Below the pieces are notes generated by a model. That model worked only from the letters and a program-made list of their open reading frames with translations, was not told the DNA's origin and searched no databases. Below, piece after piece: positions 15,610 through 24,062 of a stretch of DNA of 47,328 bases. The position numbers were made by a program, and so were the translations under genes. The number at the start of each line of letters is the position of its first letter. The stretch's first letter is position 1. Source of the stretch: an uncultured Collinsella sp. (lineage in GTDB: Bacteria > Actinomycetota > Coriobacteriia > Coriobacteriales > Coriobacteriaceae). The DNA lies in contig UQIW01000021.1 of NCBI GenBank assembly GCA_900541235.1, positions 1-47,328 on the forward strand, read 5' to 3'.

Positions 15610-16507
15610 TGTAAAGAAACGTGGCGGATTGGGACGTGGACTGAATGCTTTGGTCTCAGAGGCCGAGTATGAGACCGGCGGTTCGGCTGCATCGGCTTCA
15701 AATGCTGCATCTGAAACAAAACTACCTATTGAGGATATCGTTCCCAACCCTAATCAGCCGCGAATTCACTTTAACGAAACTGAACTTCGCGAGTTGAGCG
15801 AGTCAATCCAAGAACATGGCGTTTTGCAGCCGCTTTTGGTTCGCAAGCATGGAAACGGCTATGAGATCATCGCTGGTGAGCGTCGTTACCAGGCGTCAAA
15901 GCTTGCTGGCCTTGAAGAATTGCCAGTCATCATTAAAGAGGTAAATGATGAAGAGATGCTGGCTCTTGCTCTTATCGAAAACCTTCAACGTTCAGATCTG
16001 AATCCCGTCGAAGAGGCTAAGGGCTATCGACAGCTCATCGATGCCAGCGGTATGACCCAGGAGGCATTGTCGAAGGCAGTAAGCAAGTCACGCTCTGCAA
16101 TTACAAACTCGCTGCGTCTTCTCGATCTCCCCGAAGTAGTTCAGCAGATGATATTTGAGGGTAAACTTACTGCTGGTCATGCACGTGCGATTCTTGCAGT
16201 TCCCTATGAGGATGCTCGAATTCGACTTGCAGAGAAGGTTGTTGCAGAGGGCCTTTCCGTAAGAGCGACAGAAAATCTTGCTCCGTTGTTTTCTGCCGGA
16301 GAGACACCTAAGACGCCGAGGCCTGCAACCCCTCAGTCTTTTAAAAAGGCAGCCCGCGTGCTTCGTCAGGTTTTTAATACCAACGTGCGTGTGAAGAGCT
16401 CGCGTGGAAAGAATAAGATTGAGATTGAGTTTAAAGACGAGGAAGAGCTCTCTCGTATTCTTGGCGAAATGATTCAGTTTGATCAAGGAGGCCAAGATGA
16501 GGAATAG
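15602..16507 (+). CDS. parB: Chromosome partitioning CTPase/DNA-binding protein ParB
   Basis: A 301-aa parS-binding clamp protein. The N-terminal KKRGGLGRGLNALV is the ParA-stimulating motif. The CTP-binding boxes include GERRYQASKLAGL and ENLQRSDLNPVEEA. The parS-reading helix-turn-helix is around MTQEALSKAVSKSRSAITN. The C-terminal dimerisation domain is at 250-295. Start is GTG 15602, inside the end of parA, with GAGGTGA upstream. Confidence 0.96.
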   Translation: MPSVKKRGGLGRGLNALVSEAEYETGGSAASASNAASETKLPIEDIVPNPNQPRIHFNETELRELSESIQEHGVLQPLLVRKHGNGYEIIAGERRYQASKLAGLEELPVIIKEVNDEEMLALALIENLQRSDLNPVEEAKGYRQLIDASGMTQEALSKAVSKSRSAITNSLRLLDLPEVVQQMIFEGKLTAGHARAILAVPYEDARIRLAEKVVAEGLSVRATENLAPLFSAGETPKTPRPATPQSFKKAARVLRQVFNTNVRVKSSRGKNKIEIEFKDEEELSRILGEMIQFDQGGQDEE

Positions 16508-16751
16508 AATTTTAACTGCGATTGCATTGGCGACGACTGTCGCGGCTGGTGCCTTTGCTGGCTATAAGATCGCGACAGACGATGAACTTCGAGGTCGTTT
16601 GCTTCGTAGTGCGCAAGATATTGTCGATACATCCAAGAAGAAAATGGATGTTATGACAGAAGATGTTGCCATGCGTACAGCTCAGGTAACGAAGAATCCC
16701 AAGATTAATCAGGGTTGGGTCAGCAACCAATGGGAAAATGTAGGCTATTAG
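16497..16751 (+). CDS. Small single-pass membrane protein in parAB operon
   Basis: An 84-aa protein I cannot assign. It has one N-terminal hydrophobic segment (about residues 5-23, ILTAIALATTVAAGAFAGYK), then a short charged helical region rich in Lys/Asp and a C-terminus with two Trp. It is weakly reminiscent of YtxH-like proteins. ATG 16497 has GGAGG (16486-16490) upstream and overlaps the parB stop by 11 nt, so it is translated with parB. It may anchor or tune segregation at the membrane (inference). It is followed by a strong terminator. Confidence 0.7.
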   Translation: MRNRILTAIALATTVAAGAFAGYKIATDDELRGRLLRSAQDIVDTSKKKMDVMTEDVAMRTAQVTKNPKINQGWVSNQWENVGY

Positions 16752-16759
16752 GTACCTAA
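16748..16759. repeat. Perfect 12-bp palindrome TTAGGTACCTAA, copy 2
   Basis: It overlaps the stop of the small membrane gene and is identical to 13244-13255. Confidence 0.6.
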
Positions 16760-16781
16760 CAATTACTTAGCATATTGTGAT

Positions 16782-16821
16782 GGGTCCTTGTCTGATTCAC
16801 GAGACAAGGACCCCTTATTTT
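16782..16821 (+). terminator. Intrinsic terminator of the parAB operon
   Basis: A 12-bp stem (GGGTCCTTGTCT 16782-16793 with AGACAAGGACCC 16802-16813, 8-nt loop) followed by CTTATTTT. Confidence 0.85.
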
Positions 16822-16865
16822 GGCCGTAAAAATGGGACCAGTAGCAGCTGATTCAAAATTAAGGT

Positions 16866-16911
16866 CAATAAATGAAACGACCCCGGTTGCATATCCTGCA
16901 ACCGGGGTCGT
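16866..16911 (-). terminator. Intrinsic terminator of rlmN
   Basis: A 15-bp perfect stem (16877-16891 with 16897-16911, 5-nt loop), followed on the minus strand by the T-rich sequence TTCATTTATT. It lies about 40 nt past the rlmN stop. Confidence 0.8.
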
Positions 16912-16915
16912 TCGA

Positions 16916-16931
16916 TGTTTCACATGAAACG
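16916..16931. promoter_or_regulatory. Degenerate parS-like site by rlmN 3' end
   Basis: TGTTTCACATGAAACG matches the parS consensus at 14 of 16 positions. It sits between the rlmN stop and its terminator, 2.1 kb from the perfect parS trio. Confidence 0.4.
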
Positions 16932-16949
16932 TTTTGGGGTGCGACTCCC

Positions 16950-18002
16950 CTATGCGTTCTTCTGAACTTTGAAGCGCTGCTTCAGCTGTCCGCAAGCGGC
17001 GTCAATATCGTTACCACGGGAGTTACGAATCGTTGTCTCGATGCCACGGGACTCAAGGCGACGCTGAAGATCCTCAACCTTATGAATCGGCGACGGCTTG
17101 AGCGGGCTACCCTCGATGTCGTTAAGCTGAATGAGGTTAACGTGGCACAGCGTTCCCTCGCAGAAGTCGCAAAGCGCCTGCATTTCCGGATTCGTATCGT
17201 TGACGCCTTCGATCATGGCATACTCATAGGTTGGGCGGCGGCCGGTCTTCTCGGTGTAGAGCTGAAGCGCTTCGTGAAGGCGAAGCAGCGTGTACTTCTT
17301 AACACCGGGCATGAGCTTATTGCGCGTCGACTGGATGGCGGAATGCAGTGAAACAGCAAGCGTGAACTGCTCGGGGATGTCGGCAAATTTGCGAATACCG
17401 GGAATAACGCCACTGGTAGAGACGGTGAGGTGACGAGCGCCGATACCGATGCCATCGGGGTCGTTGAGGATTCGCAGCGCCTTGAGAACCTCGTCGTAGT
17501 TGGCAAACGGCTCGCCCTGGCCCATGAAGACAACGCTCGTGGCGCGCTCGCCAAAGTCGTTGGATACATGAAGTACCTGGTCGACGATCTCTTGAGCGGT
17601 CAGAGAGCGCTTGAGGCCGTTGAGACCGGTAGCGCAAAAGGCGCAGCCCATGCCACAGCCAGCTTGGGTGGAAACGCAGACGGAAAGCTTGTTACGACGG
17701 GGCATGCCGACAGTCTCGACGGAAACGCCGTCGTGGTACTCGAGCAAATACTTGCGAGAGCCATCTTTGGAAACCTGCTTGGTTAGTTCAGTCGGCGTGT
17801 CAAAGGCAAAAGCCTCTTTAAGCTGCTCGCGGAAAGCCTTAGGAAGGTTTGTCATATCGTCAAACGAACAAACGTTCTTCTCAAAGACCCATTCGATGAG
17901 CTGCTTCGCGCGGAAGGCTGGCTGGCCAAGTTCGGCCACGAGCTCGCGAATATCGTTTTGGCTCAAGTCGCGAATGTCCTGAGATTTAGTCCTGGGATTC
18001 AT
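16950..18002 (-). CDS. rlmN: Dual-specificity 23S rRNA/tRNA adenine-C2 methyltransferase RlmN
   Basis: Radical-SAM enzyme making 2-methyladenosine at 23S A2503 and tRNA A37. At 350 aa it is full length. The [4Fe-4S] motif CGMGCAFC is near residue 115. The SAM-binding stretch is VVFMGQGEPFANYD. The accessory catalytic cysteine region is near the C-terminus (RGNDIDAACGQLKQRF). The N-terminal helical domain is present. Start ATG 18000-18002 has AAAGG upstream. It is convergent with the parAB operon and divergent from ddl. Confidence 0.95.
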   Translation of the reverse strand: MNPRTKSQDIRDLSQNDIRELVAELGQPAFRAKQLIEWVFEKNVCSFDDMTNLPKAFREQLKEAFAFDTPTELTKQVSKDGSRKYLLEYHDGVSVETVGMPRRNKLSVCVSTQAGCGMGCAFCATGLNGLKRSLTAQEIVDQVLHVSNDFGERATSVVFMGQGEPFANYDEVLKALRILNDPDGIGIGARHLTVSTSGVIPGIRKFADIPEQFTLAVSLHSAIQSTRNKLMPGVKKYTLLRLHEALQLYTEKTGRRPTYEYAMIEGVNDTNPEMQALCDFCEGTLCHVNLIQLNDIEGSPLKPSPIHKVEDLQRRLESRGIETTIRNSRGNDIDAACGQLKQRFKVQKNA

Positions 18003-18087
18003 GGAAGCCTTTCGATTTTGGGGAAACGTAGAGGGTATCGCTACAATATGGTATCAGCTGCAGAAATTATAGAGGAGGAGTCTGCCC

Positions 18088-19053
18088 ATGCCGGGTAAAA
18101 GCCTAGAGAACATGCACGTAGCGGTCTTGGCGGGCGGTCATTCCGCTGAGCGCGAGATCTCGCTCAATTCGGGAAAGAACGTCGTGGTTGCCTTGAAGGA
18201 GGCCGGCTACACTTCGGTGGAGCTGCTCGACACGGCTGCTGATGACTTTATGGTAACCATGGCAACCGGCGGCTTTGACGTGGCGTTTATCGCCATGCAC
18301 GGTGCCGGCGGCGAGGATGGCGCCATGCAAGGCGCCATGGAGACCCTGGGTATCCCCTACACGGCTTCGGGCGTGCTTGCCAGCGCCTGCGGTGCCGACA
18401 AGGAGGTCTCTAAGCTCCTGTACGCCAAGGCGGGCATTCCCATTGCCCCCGGCCTTGCGCTCGAGGTGGGCGATGAAGTCGATATCGATCGTATCGTCGA
18501 GGTTTGTGGCGAGCGCTGCTTTGTGAAGCCGGCCGTCAACGGTTCCAGCTATGGCATTTCCCTGGTCCATGAGCCCTCCGAGCTGCCCGCGGCAATCGCC
18601 AAGGCGTTTGAGTACGGCGACAAAGTACTGGTCGAGAAGTGCATCGAGGGTACCGAGATCACCGTCGGCGTATACGGCGAAGATGACGTGCGCGCTCTGC
18701 CGATTGTCGAGATTCGTAAGCCCGAGGACTGCGAGTTCTACGATCTGGACGTGAAGTATGTCGACCCTACGGACATCCATCGTATTCCGGCGCAGATTTC
18801 ACCCGAGAATTACGCTCGCGCTCAGGAGCTTGCCTGTGCTGCTCACAAGGCCCTCGGTTGCCTGGGCATCTCGCGCAGCGATTTTATCGTGAGCGAGGAC
18901 GGCCCCGTCATCCTCGAGACCAATACCATTCCCGGAATGACCGATACGTCGCTGTATCCGGATGAGATTCGCCACACCGACGACATGACGTTCCCGCAGG
19001 TCTGTGACAGCCTGATCCGTATGGGCCTTCGTCGAGCGGGCATTGCATGCTAA
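18088..19053 (+). CDS. ddl: D-alanine--D-alanine ligase
   Basis: ATP-grasp ligase of peptidoglycan precursor synthesis, 321 aa. It shows the N-terminal AVLAGGHSAEREISL, the Ser of NGSSYGIS, and the loop EFYDLDVKY. The tyrosine corresponding to E. coli Tyr216 is kept, indicating D-Ala-D-Ala rather than D-Ala-D-Lac specificity. The ATP/Mg motif is VILETNTIPGMTDTSL. GGAGGAG lies upstream of ATG 18088. Its stop overlaps the start of the helicase gene, suggesting co-translation. Confidence 0.95.
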   Translation: MPGKSLENMHVAVLAGGHSAEREISLNSGKNVVVALKEAGYTSVELLDTAADDFMVTMATGGFDVAFIAMHGAGGEDGAMQGAMETLGIPYTASGVLASACGADKEVSKLLYAKAGIPIAPGLALEVGDEVDIDRIVEVCGERCFVKPAVNGSSYGISLVHEPSELPAAIAKAFEYGDKVLVEKCIEGTEITVGVYGEDDVRALPIVEIRKPEDCEFYDLDVKYVDPTDIHRIPAQISPENYARAQELACAAHKALGCLGISRSDFIVSEDGPVILETNTIPGMTDTSLYPDEIRHTDDMTFPQVCDSLIRMGLRRAGIAC

Positions 19054-21941
19054 TCGAGGACGCGGTTTTGTCAGGAACGCCGCAGTTTGTCATCGACTCC
19101 TATGCCACGCTTGCCGAGCGCGCCAAAACACAGTCCTTCGGCCTTATTGAGGAAGATGTGATCGTCCTCGATACCGAGACAACGGGTCTTTCGGTGCAGG
19201 ACAACGAGCTGATCGAGATCTCGGCGGCCCGCCTTTCGGGTCGCGAGGTCGTCGACCGCTTCGATACCTTCGTGCATCCCAAGCAGCTGATTCCCGCCGA
19301 GATTACCGAGCTCACGAGCATTACAAATGCCGATGTGGCAGATGCCCCGTCGGCTGTTGAGGCCGTCGCCGCTCTCGCCGATTTTGTCGGTGGTTGCCCG
19401 GTGATCGCACATAACGCCACGTTCGACCGCTCGTTTATCGAGTCGGTCAAAGGCGGCGTCAACGTGAGCGATATTTGGATCGATTCGCTGGCGCTGTCGC
19501 GCATCGCGCTTCCTCGCCTGGCCTCGCACAAGTTGTCTTTTATGGCCGATCTGTTTGGCTGTGACTCGGTATCACACCGTGCCAATGCCGACGTCGACGC
19601 CCTGTGTGGCGTATGGCGCGTGTTGCTCGTGGCGCTCACCGACTTGCCTCAGGGCCTCATGGCGCGCCTAGCCGACATGCATCCGGATGTGCCTTGGTCC
19701 TATCGTCCTATCTTCTCATTCTTGGCGGGGCAGAACCCTGGTTCTATCTTCTCTCTCAGCGCCGCTCGTGCTGACGTTCTCAAGGCCGATCGCGCCGACG
19801 ATCGGGTGGACGCCGACGAACTGCCGGTACTCAAGATGCCGAGTCGTGAGGAGATTGAGGCAGACTATGCGCCAGGTGGCCTGGTCAATCGCATGTATCC
19901 CACCTACGAGCCGCGTGATGAGCAGATCGCGATGGCGCTCGAGGTCCGCGATGCGCTGGTCACGGGCACTCATCGTGTAATTGAGGCGGGCACGGGCGTC
20001 GGCAAATCGATGGCCTATCTGGTGCCTTTTGCCGAGGCAGCACGCCGTAACAACATCACGGTTGGTATTGCGACCAAATCGAACAATCTTGCCGACCAGC
20101 TCATGTACCATGAGCTGCCAAAACTTGCCGAGCAACTGGACGGTGGCCTGTCATTTTGCGCCCTCAAGGGCTATGACCACTATCCGTGCCTGCGCAAGCT
20201 TGAGCGCATGAGCCGCGGCCAGGTCGAGATTACCACCAAGCGCGATCCGGCGGACACGCTCACGGCGGTCGCGGTCATTATGGCGTACGTCTGCCAATCA
20301 GCCGATGGCGACCTCGACTCGCTCGGCATTCGGTGGCGCAGCGTCAACCGCCCCGACTTTACGACGGCCTCGCGCGAGTGTGCTCGTCGCCTCTGCCCGT
20401 TTTTCCCTGATAAATGTTTGGTCCACGGCGCTCGCCGTCGTGCAGCGCATGCCGACGTGGTGGTCACCAACCATTCCCTGCTGTTCCGCAATGTTGCGGC
20501 CGAGGGCAGGATTTTGCCTCCGATTCGTCATTGGGTAATCGACGAGGCTCATTCTATCGAGCGCGAGGCGCGCCGTCAGTGGGCGCGCGTGGTGTCGGCG
20601 GACGAATCACGCGTTCTGTTTGAGCGCCTGGGTGGCTCGAGCACCGGTGCGCTAAGCCAGGTCTCCCGTGATTTGGCAACCTCCGAGGGCTCTACGCTCT
20701 ATCTGGGCCTTACTGCCAAGGCGACGTCGACGGTTGCGCGCGCGAGCATGGCAATCGCCGACGTGTTCGATGGCGTTCGCGAGCTCGGCCGCCGTGCCCG
20801 TGGGGGTTATGACAATGCCAATCTATGGATTGGCCCCGAGCTGCGCGAATCTGACGACTGGCATGATTTCTTACAGTCGGCCTACGCTGCCATCGATGCA
20901 TTGGAACAAGCTGACAAGTGCGTCGACGCGCTGGTGCAAGCCGTCGCCGCCGACAAGCCCGAGGTTGTTGTCGACTTGGGCGATATCTCGCGCCGCCTGC
21001 ACGAGCTGGCCGAGAACCTCAAACTCATCATCGACGGCACCGATGAACACTACGTGTATTCGCTGCAGGTCAATCGCAGGTTGCGTGCCGGCGGAGAGTC
21101 AATGACCGCAGAGCGCATCGACATTGGCGAGGCCTTGGCAACCGAGTGGCTGCCCGAGGTTCACACGGCTATCTTTGCCTCGGCGACCATGACGGTTTCC
21201 AAGAGCTTTGAGCACTTTAACCACGCCGTCGGCCTCGATCGCATCGGTGCCTCGACATCATCGTCGCTGCACTTGGATTCGAGCTACGACTTCGATTCGA
21301 ATATGGCCGTGGTCGTGGCTGGGGATATCCCCGATCCGCGCGACCGCGAAGGCTATCTTTCGGCGCTCGAGCGTGTGCTGGTCGACGCTCATCTCGCCAT
21401 GGGCGGCTCGGTGCTCACGCTGTTCACCAACAGGCGTGACATGGAGGAACTGTACGCTCGCGTCGAGCCCAAGATGGCTCGTGCGGGTCTGGAACTCAAC
21501 TGCCAGCAGCGCAACTCGTCTCCTCGCCGTCTGCGCGACCGCTTTATCAACGAACCGACCTCGTCGCTCTTTGCGCTTAAGGCCTTTTGGGAAGGGTTTG
21601 ACGCCAGCGGCGAGACGCTGCGCTGCGTCATCATCCCCAAGCTGCCGTTCTCGAGCCCCACAGACCCGCTCTCATGCGAGCGCAATCTGCGCGAAGACCG
21701 CGCTTGGGCGCGCTATTCGCTGCCCGAGGCCGTGCTCGAGGTCAAGCAGGCAGCCGGTCGCCTCATTCGCTCATCGACCGATTGTGGCGTACTCATCTTG
21801 GCCGACCCGCGCCTGGTGACGAAGGGCTACGGCAAGAAATTCTTAACGTCGCTGCCCACGAGCTCCTATCAGCGCATCGAGTCGGCACAAATCGGGCACT
21901 ATCTACAGCTGTGGCGCGCACGCCACGAGCGGCGCCGCTAA
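19047..21941 (+). CDS. DinG-type exonuclease-helicase with putative Fe-S cluster
   Basis: A 964-aa fusion. Residues 37-200 form a DnaQ-like DEDDh 3'-5' exonuclease: LDTETTG (D42, E44), IAHNATFDRSF and HRANADVDAL. The rest is an XPD/DinG superfamily-2 helicase: Walker A AGTGVGKS (K320), DEAH box D499-H502 and motif VI QAAGRLIRS. Four cysteines, C381, C445, C450 and C457 (YPC, ECARRLC, DKC), lie between motifs I and II, where the Fe-S cluster of XPD-family helicases sits. The exonuclease fusion resembles Bacillus-type DinG, whereas the cysteines resemble the enterobacterial form. It overlaps ddl by 7 nt and ends tail-to-tail with a WYL regulator. Likely role: repair of structured or damaged DNA. 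Confidence 0.88.
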   Translation: MLIEDAVLSGTPQFVIDSYATLAERAKTQSFGLIEEDVIVLDTETTGLSVQDNELIEISAARLSGREVVDRFDTFVHPKQLIPAEITELTSITNADVADAPSAVEAVAALADFVGGCPVIAHNATFDRSFIESVKGGVNVSDIWIDSLALSRIALPRLASHKLSFMADLFGCDSVSHRANADVDALCGVWRVLLVALTDLPQGLMARLADMHPDVPWSYRPIFSFLAGQNPGSIFSLSAARADVLKADRADDRVDADELPVLKMPSREEIEADYAPGGLVNRMYPTYEPRDEQIAMALEVRDALVTGTHRVIEAGTGVGKSMAYLVPFAEAARRNNITVGIATKSNNLADQLMYHELPKLAEQLDGGLSFCALKGYDHYPCLRKLERMSRGQVEITTKRDPADTLTAVAVIMAYVCQSADGDLDSLGIRWRSVNRPDFTTASRECARRLCPFFPDKCLVHGARRRAAHADVVVTNHSLLFRNVAAEGRILPPIRHWVIDEAHSIEREARRQWARVVSADESRVLFERLGGSSTGALSQVSRDLATSEGSTLYLGLTAKATSTVARASMAIADVFDGVRELGRRARGGYDNANLWIGPELRESDDWHDFLQSAYAAIDALEQADKCVDALVQAVAADKPEVVVDLGDISRRLHELAENLKLIIDGTDEHYVYSLQVNRRLRAGGESMTAERIDIGEALATEWLPEVHTAIFASATMTVSKSFEHFNHAVGLDRIGASTSSSLHLDSSYDFDSNMAVVVAGDIPDPRDREGYLSALERVLVDAHLAMGGSVLTLFTNRRDMEELYARVEPKMARAGLELNCQQRNSSPRRLRDRFINEPTSSLFALKAFWEGFDASGETLRCVIIPKLPFSSPTDPLSCERNLREDRAWARYSLPEAVLEVKQAAGRLIRSSTDCGVLILADPRLVTKGYGKKFLTSLPTSSYQRIESAQIGHYLQLWRARHERRR

Positions 21942-22855
21942 AGCGGACAGACGAGGGATTTTGCCATATCGCACAGACGCTCTGACAGGGCGGGGTCATC
22001 CAGGATGCGGATGGCCCCGCCCGCTGCGATTACCTGGCTTAACAGCCAGCGCTCGGAGCCGTAGCGCACATTCACTGTTGAGCTGTCCGCCCCATTGGGT
22101 TCAATCGACATAATGCCGGGCCAGTCTAGGCGCTCCGCCAAGGCGCGCGGCATGAGAAGCTTCGCGCTCCGCTCCGCCTGGGCGAGGGAGTCGTGGAGGG
22201 TCGCGGGCTCCGGTGCGTGGCGCACGACGGAGTCGTCGGTCAAGACCAAGCCCTCGATTTTATCCATACGATAGGTACGCTGTTCATCGACCGCGACATC
22301 CCAGGCAATCAGATACGTTTGATCGCCGTTTGTTGTGATGCGCAAGGGGTCGACCAAACGCTCGCGCGCTTGTGTGTCATCCATCGAGCGATACGAGATG
22401 CGGCAGCGAACGCCGTCCCGAATGGCGCAGCTCAGCTGCTGCCAGTGCGATCCGTGGGCGACGGTGTCAAAGACGCGCTGGTTGTAACCGAGCTCTTTGG
22501 GAAGAAGAGCTCGCCGTATTCGAGCCGCCGCCTGGGGTTCGATCCCCAATGATTCAAGTTCATGGTTGAGCACAGCGCCCTCGGCGGCACTCAGGCGTAG
22601 CGGCAGCACGCGCCCCGCATCACCGGTGAGGACCACGCACTCGCCGCGGCGTTCACAGATAATACGTGCGCCCGATTCTCGGTCCGCAAGCGTCGAGACG
22701 ATCTCGAGAATCTCGTCGAGTGATGCCCCCGTGATATCAAAGCGGCTGCAAAGCTCGTCTCGTGTCATGCCATTCTCGCCGGCGGCGTAGAGGGCCTCCA
22801 TGATGTCGATGGCGCGCGAGAGTCTTTGCTCGCTGATGAGTTTACGCACGGGCAT
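21938..22855 (-). CDS. WYL-domain transcriptional regulator, PafC-like
   Basis: A 305-aa regulator with an N-terminal helix-turn-helix-like segment (RLSRAIDIMEALYAAGENGM, then TRDELCSRFDITGASLDEIL) and a central WYL domain (RISYRSMDDTQARERLVDPL, then YLIAWDVAVDEQRTYRMDKI). The C-terminal WCX-like extension ends near LVCPL. In mycobacteria the PafB-PafC pair forms a heterodimer that activates DNA-damage genes; the tandem order and PafC-like short N-terminal domain match. ATG 22855 overlaps the upstream gene by 14 nt. A longer in-frame reading from 22906 exists but lacks a better ribosome site. Its stop overlaps that of the DinG-like gene. Confidence 0.82.
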   Translation of the reverse strand: MPVRKLISEQRLSRAIDIMEALYAAGENGMTRDELCSRFDITGASLDEILEIVSTLADRESGARIICERRGECVVLTGDAGRVLPLRLSAAEGAVLNHELESLGIEPQAAARIRRALLPKELGYNQRVFDTVAHGSHWQQLSCAIRDGVRCRISYRSMDDTQARERLVDPLRITTNGDQTYLIAWDVAVDEQRTYRMDKIEGLVLTDDSVVRHAPEPATLHDSLAQAERSAKLLMPRALAERLDWPGIMSIEPNGADSSTVNVRYGSERWLLSQVIAAGGAIRILDDPALSERLCDMAKSLVCPL

Positions 22856-23864
22856 GCTCGTGCACCGTCCTTTCGATGAGGCGATTCCACGCCTGCTTGA
22901 GAGCATCGGGGGCGACGGGCCTCATGCCATCCATGGCATGGGCCATGCAAAACGAGGCTGCGGCTTCAAAGTCGCGCACGTCAACGGTCCAGGTCCACTC
23001 TGCTTCGGTGCGCGTGAGTTCGCCTCGTCCGCGTGTGAGACCGCTGATCATATCGGCCTGCGCTTCACGCGCGAACGAGAACGTAGCCGCAACGGGTGGG
23101 CGGTCGGCAAAATCGAACTCAAAGAATAAGTAATCGTTGAGGTTGAAATCCGCAGGGATGGCGTAGGCTTTCGAAGGTCTCCAGGCGCGAATGATGCGGT
23201 CGCAGCGGAATGTCCTGATATTGTCGGTGGCATTGTCGAGGCCGCAGAAGTATGCCGCACCCTCGCGCTCGAACATGCCGTAGACGCAAACGGTCCGCTC
23301 GCGTTGCTCGCCGCGTCCGTTTTGGTACAAAAAGCGCAGCGCGCAACGCTCGGCAAAGGCACTCCATACCGCATCGACGGCGGGAGAGCGGCGGATCGGT
23401 GCCTCTCCTGTCGTCGACACGCCGGTGAGGTAGGCAATCTTGGAGCGAATGTCGGCAAGCGGCGCGGCAAAGGTGGATGAGCCTGCCGCGAGTGTCTGGT
23501 CGATGGCATTGAGCAGGATGTCGGCATCGTCTGCGGTGATGAGACCGCCCGCGGCAAACGTGTGCTCGCGGTCGATCGTCCACGCGCTCTCCTCGGTTTC
23601 CTGCGCTCCGGCAGCACGAACCTCCCTGATAACGATGCCGCGTTCGAGCAGCTTGTCGCGATCGCGGCGGAACTTGCGCTTGTCTGAGTCGATATTGCCC
23701 GAGCCGTATCCCAAATCGGAATCCAGGACGATTTGCTCGGTCGTCAGCGGTTCGGGAGAACTGTTGAGTACAAAGAAAAGGTTGAGGATGCGCTGAGCCG
23801 TTTTATCGAAACCGGGCTCGGCTGCCCCCTTTTTAATTGTCGCGGTCGCGTCGCTTGCCGTCAT
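22842..23864 (-). CDS. WYL-domain transcriptional regulator, PafB-like
   Basis: A 340-aa regulator. The N-terminal winged-helix region (KTAQRILNLFFVLNSSPEPL, then TTEQIVLDSDLGYG) and the arginine-rich RKFRRDRDKLLERGIVI match the PafB type. The WYL domain lies at about residues 165-240 (ALRFLYQNGRGEQRERTVCV, YFCGLDN). Start ATG 23862-23864 has GAGGA upstream. First gene of a two-gene unit with the PafC-like partner. Damage-response function is inferred from family and from the DinG neighbour. Confidence 0.83.
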   Translation of the reverse strand: MTASDATATIKKGAAEPGFDKTAQRILNLFFVLNSSPEPLTTEQIVLDSDLGYGSGNIDSDKRKFRRDRDKLLERGIVIREVRAAGAQETEESAWTIDREHTFAAGGLITADDADILLNAIDQTLAAGSSTFAAPLADIRSKIAYLTGVSTTGEAPIRRSPAVDAVWSAFAERCALRFLYQNGRGEQRERTVCVYGMFEREGAAYFCGLDNATDNIRTFRCDRIIRAWRPSKAYAIPADFNLNDYLFFEFDFADRPPVAATFSFAREAQADMISGLTRGRGELTRTEAEWTWTVDVRDFEAAASFCMAHAMDGMRPVAPDALKQAWNRLIERTVHEHARA

Positions 23865-24062
23865 AGAATCCTCGCATGAGAAGGTCGTTTGATGCCATGA
23901 TTTTAGTCCGATATGGAGATTAGGCTATATCCTTGTCCGCTCGCGGCGTTAAGATGGCCCGAATTCGGTCGTTTGCGCTCGCTCGGGGTATACTTTCGAC
24001 TATATACGGTTCTAATGTGCATGCATTGGGCCTATTTGTCGGATTATGGATGTGGAGCGCAC

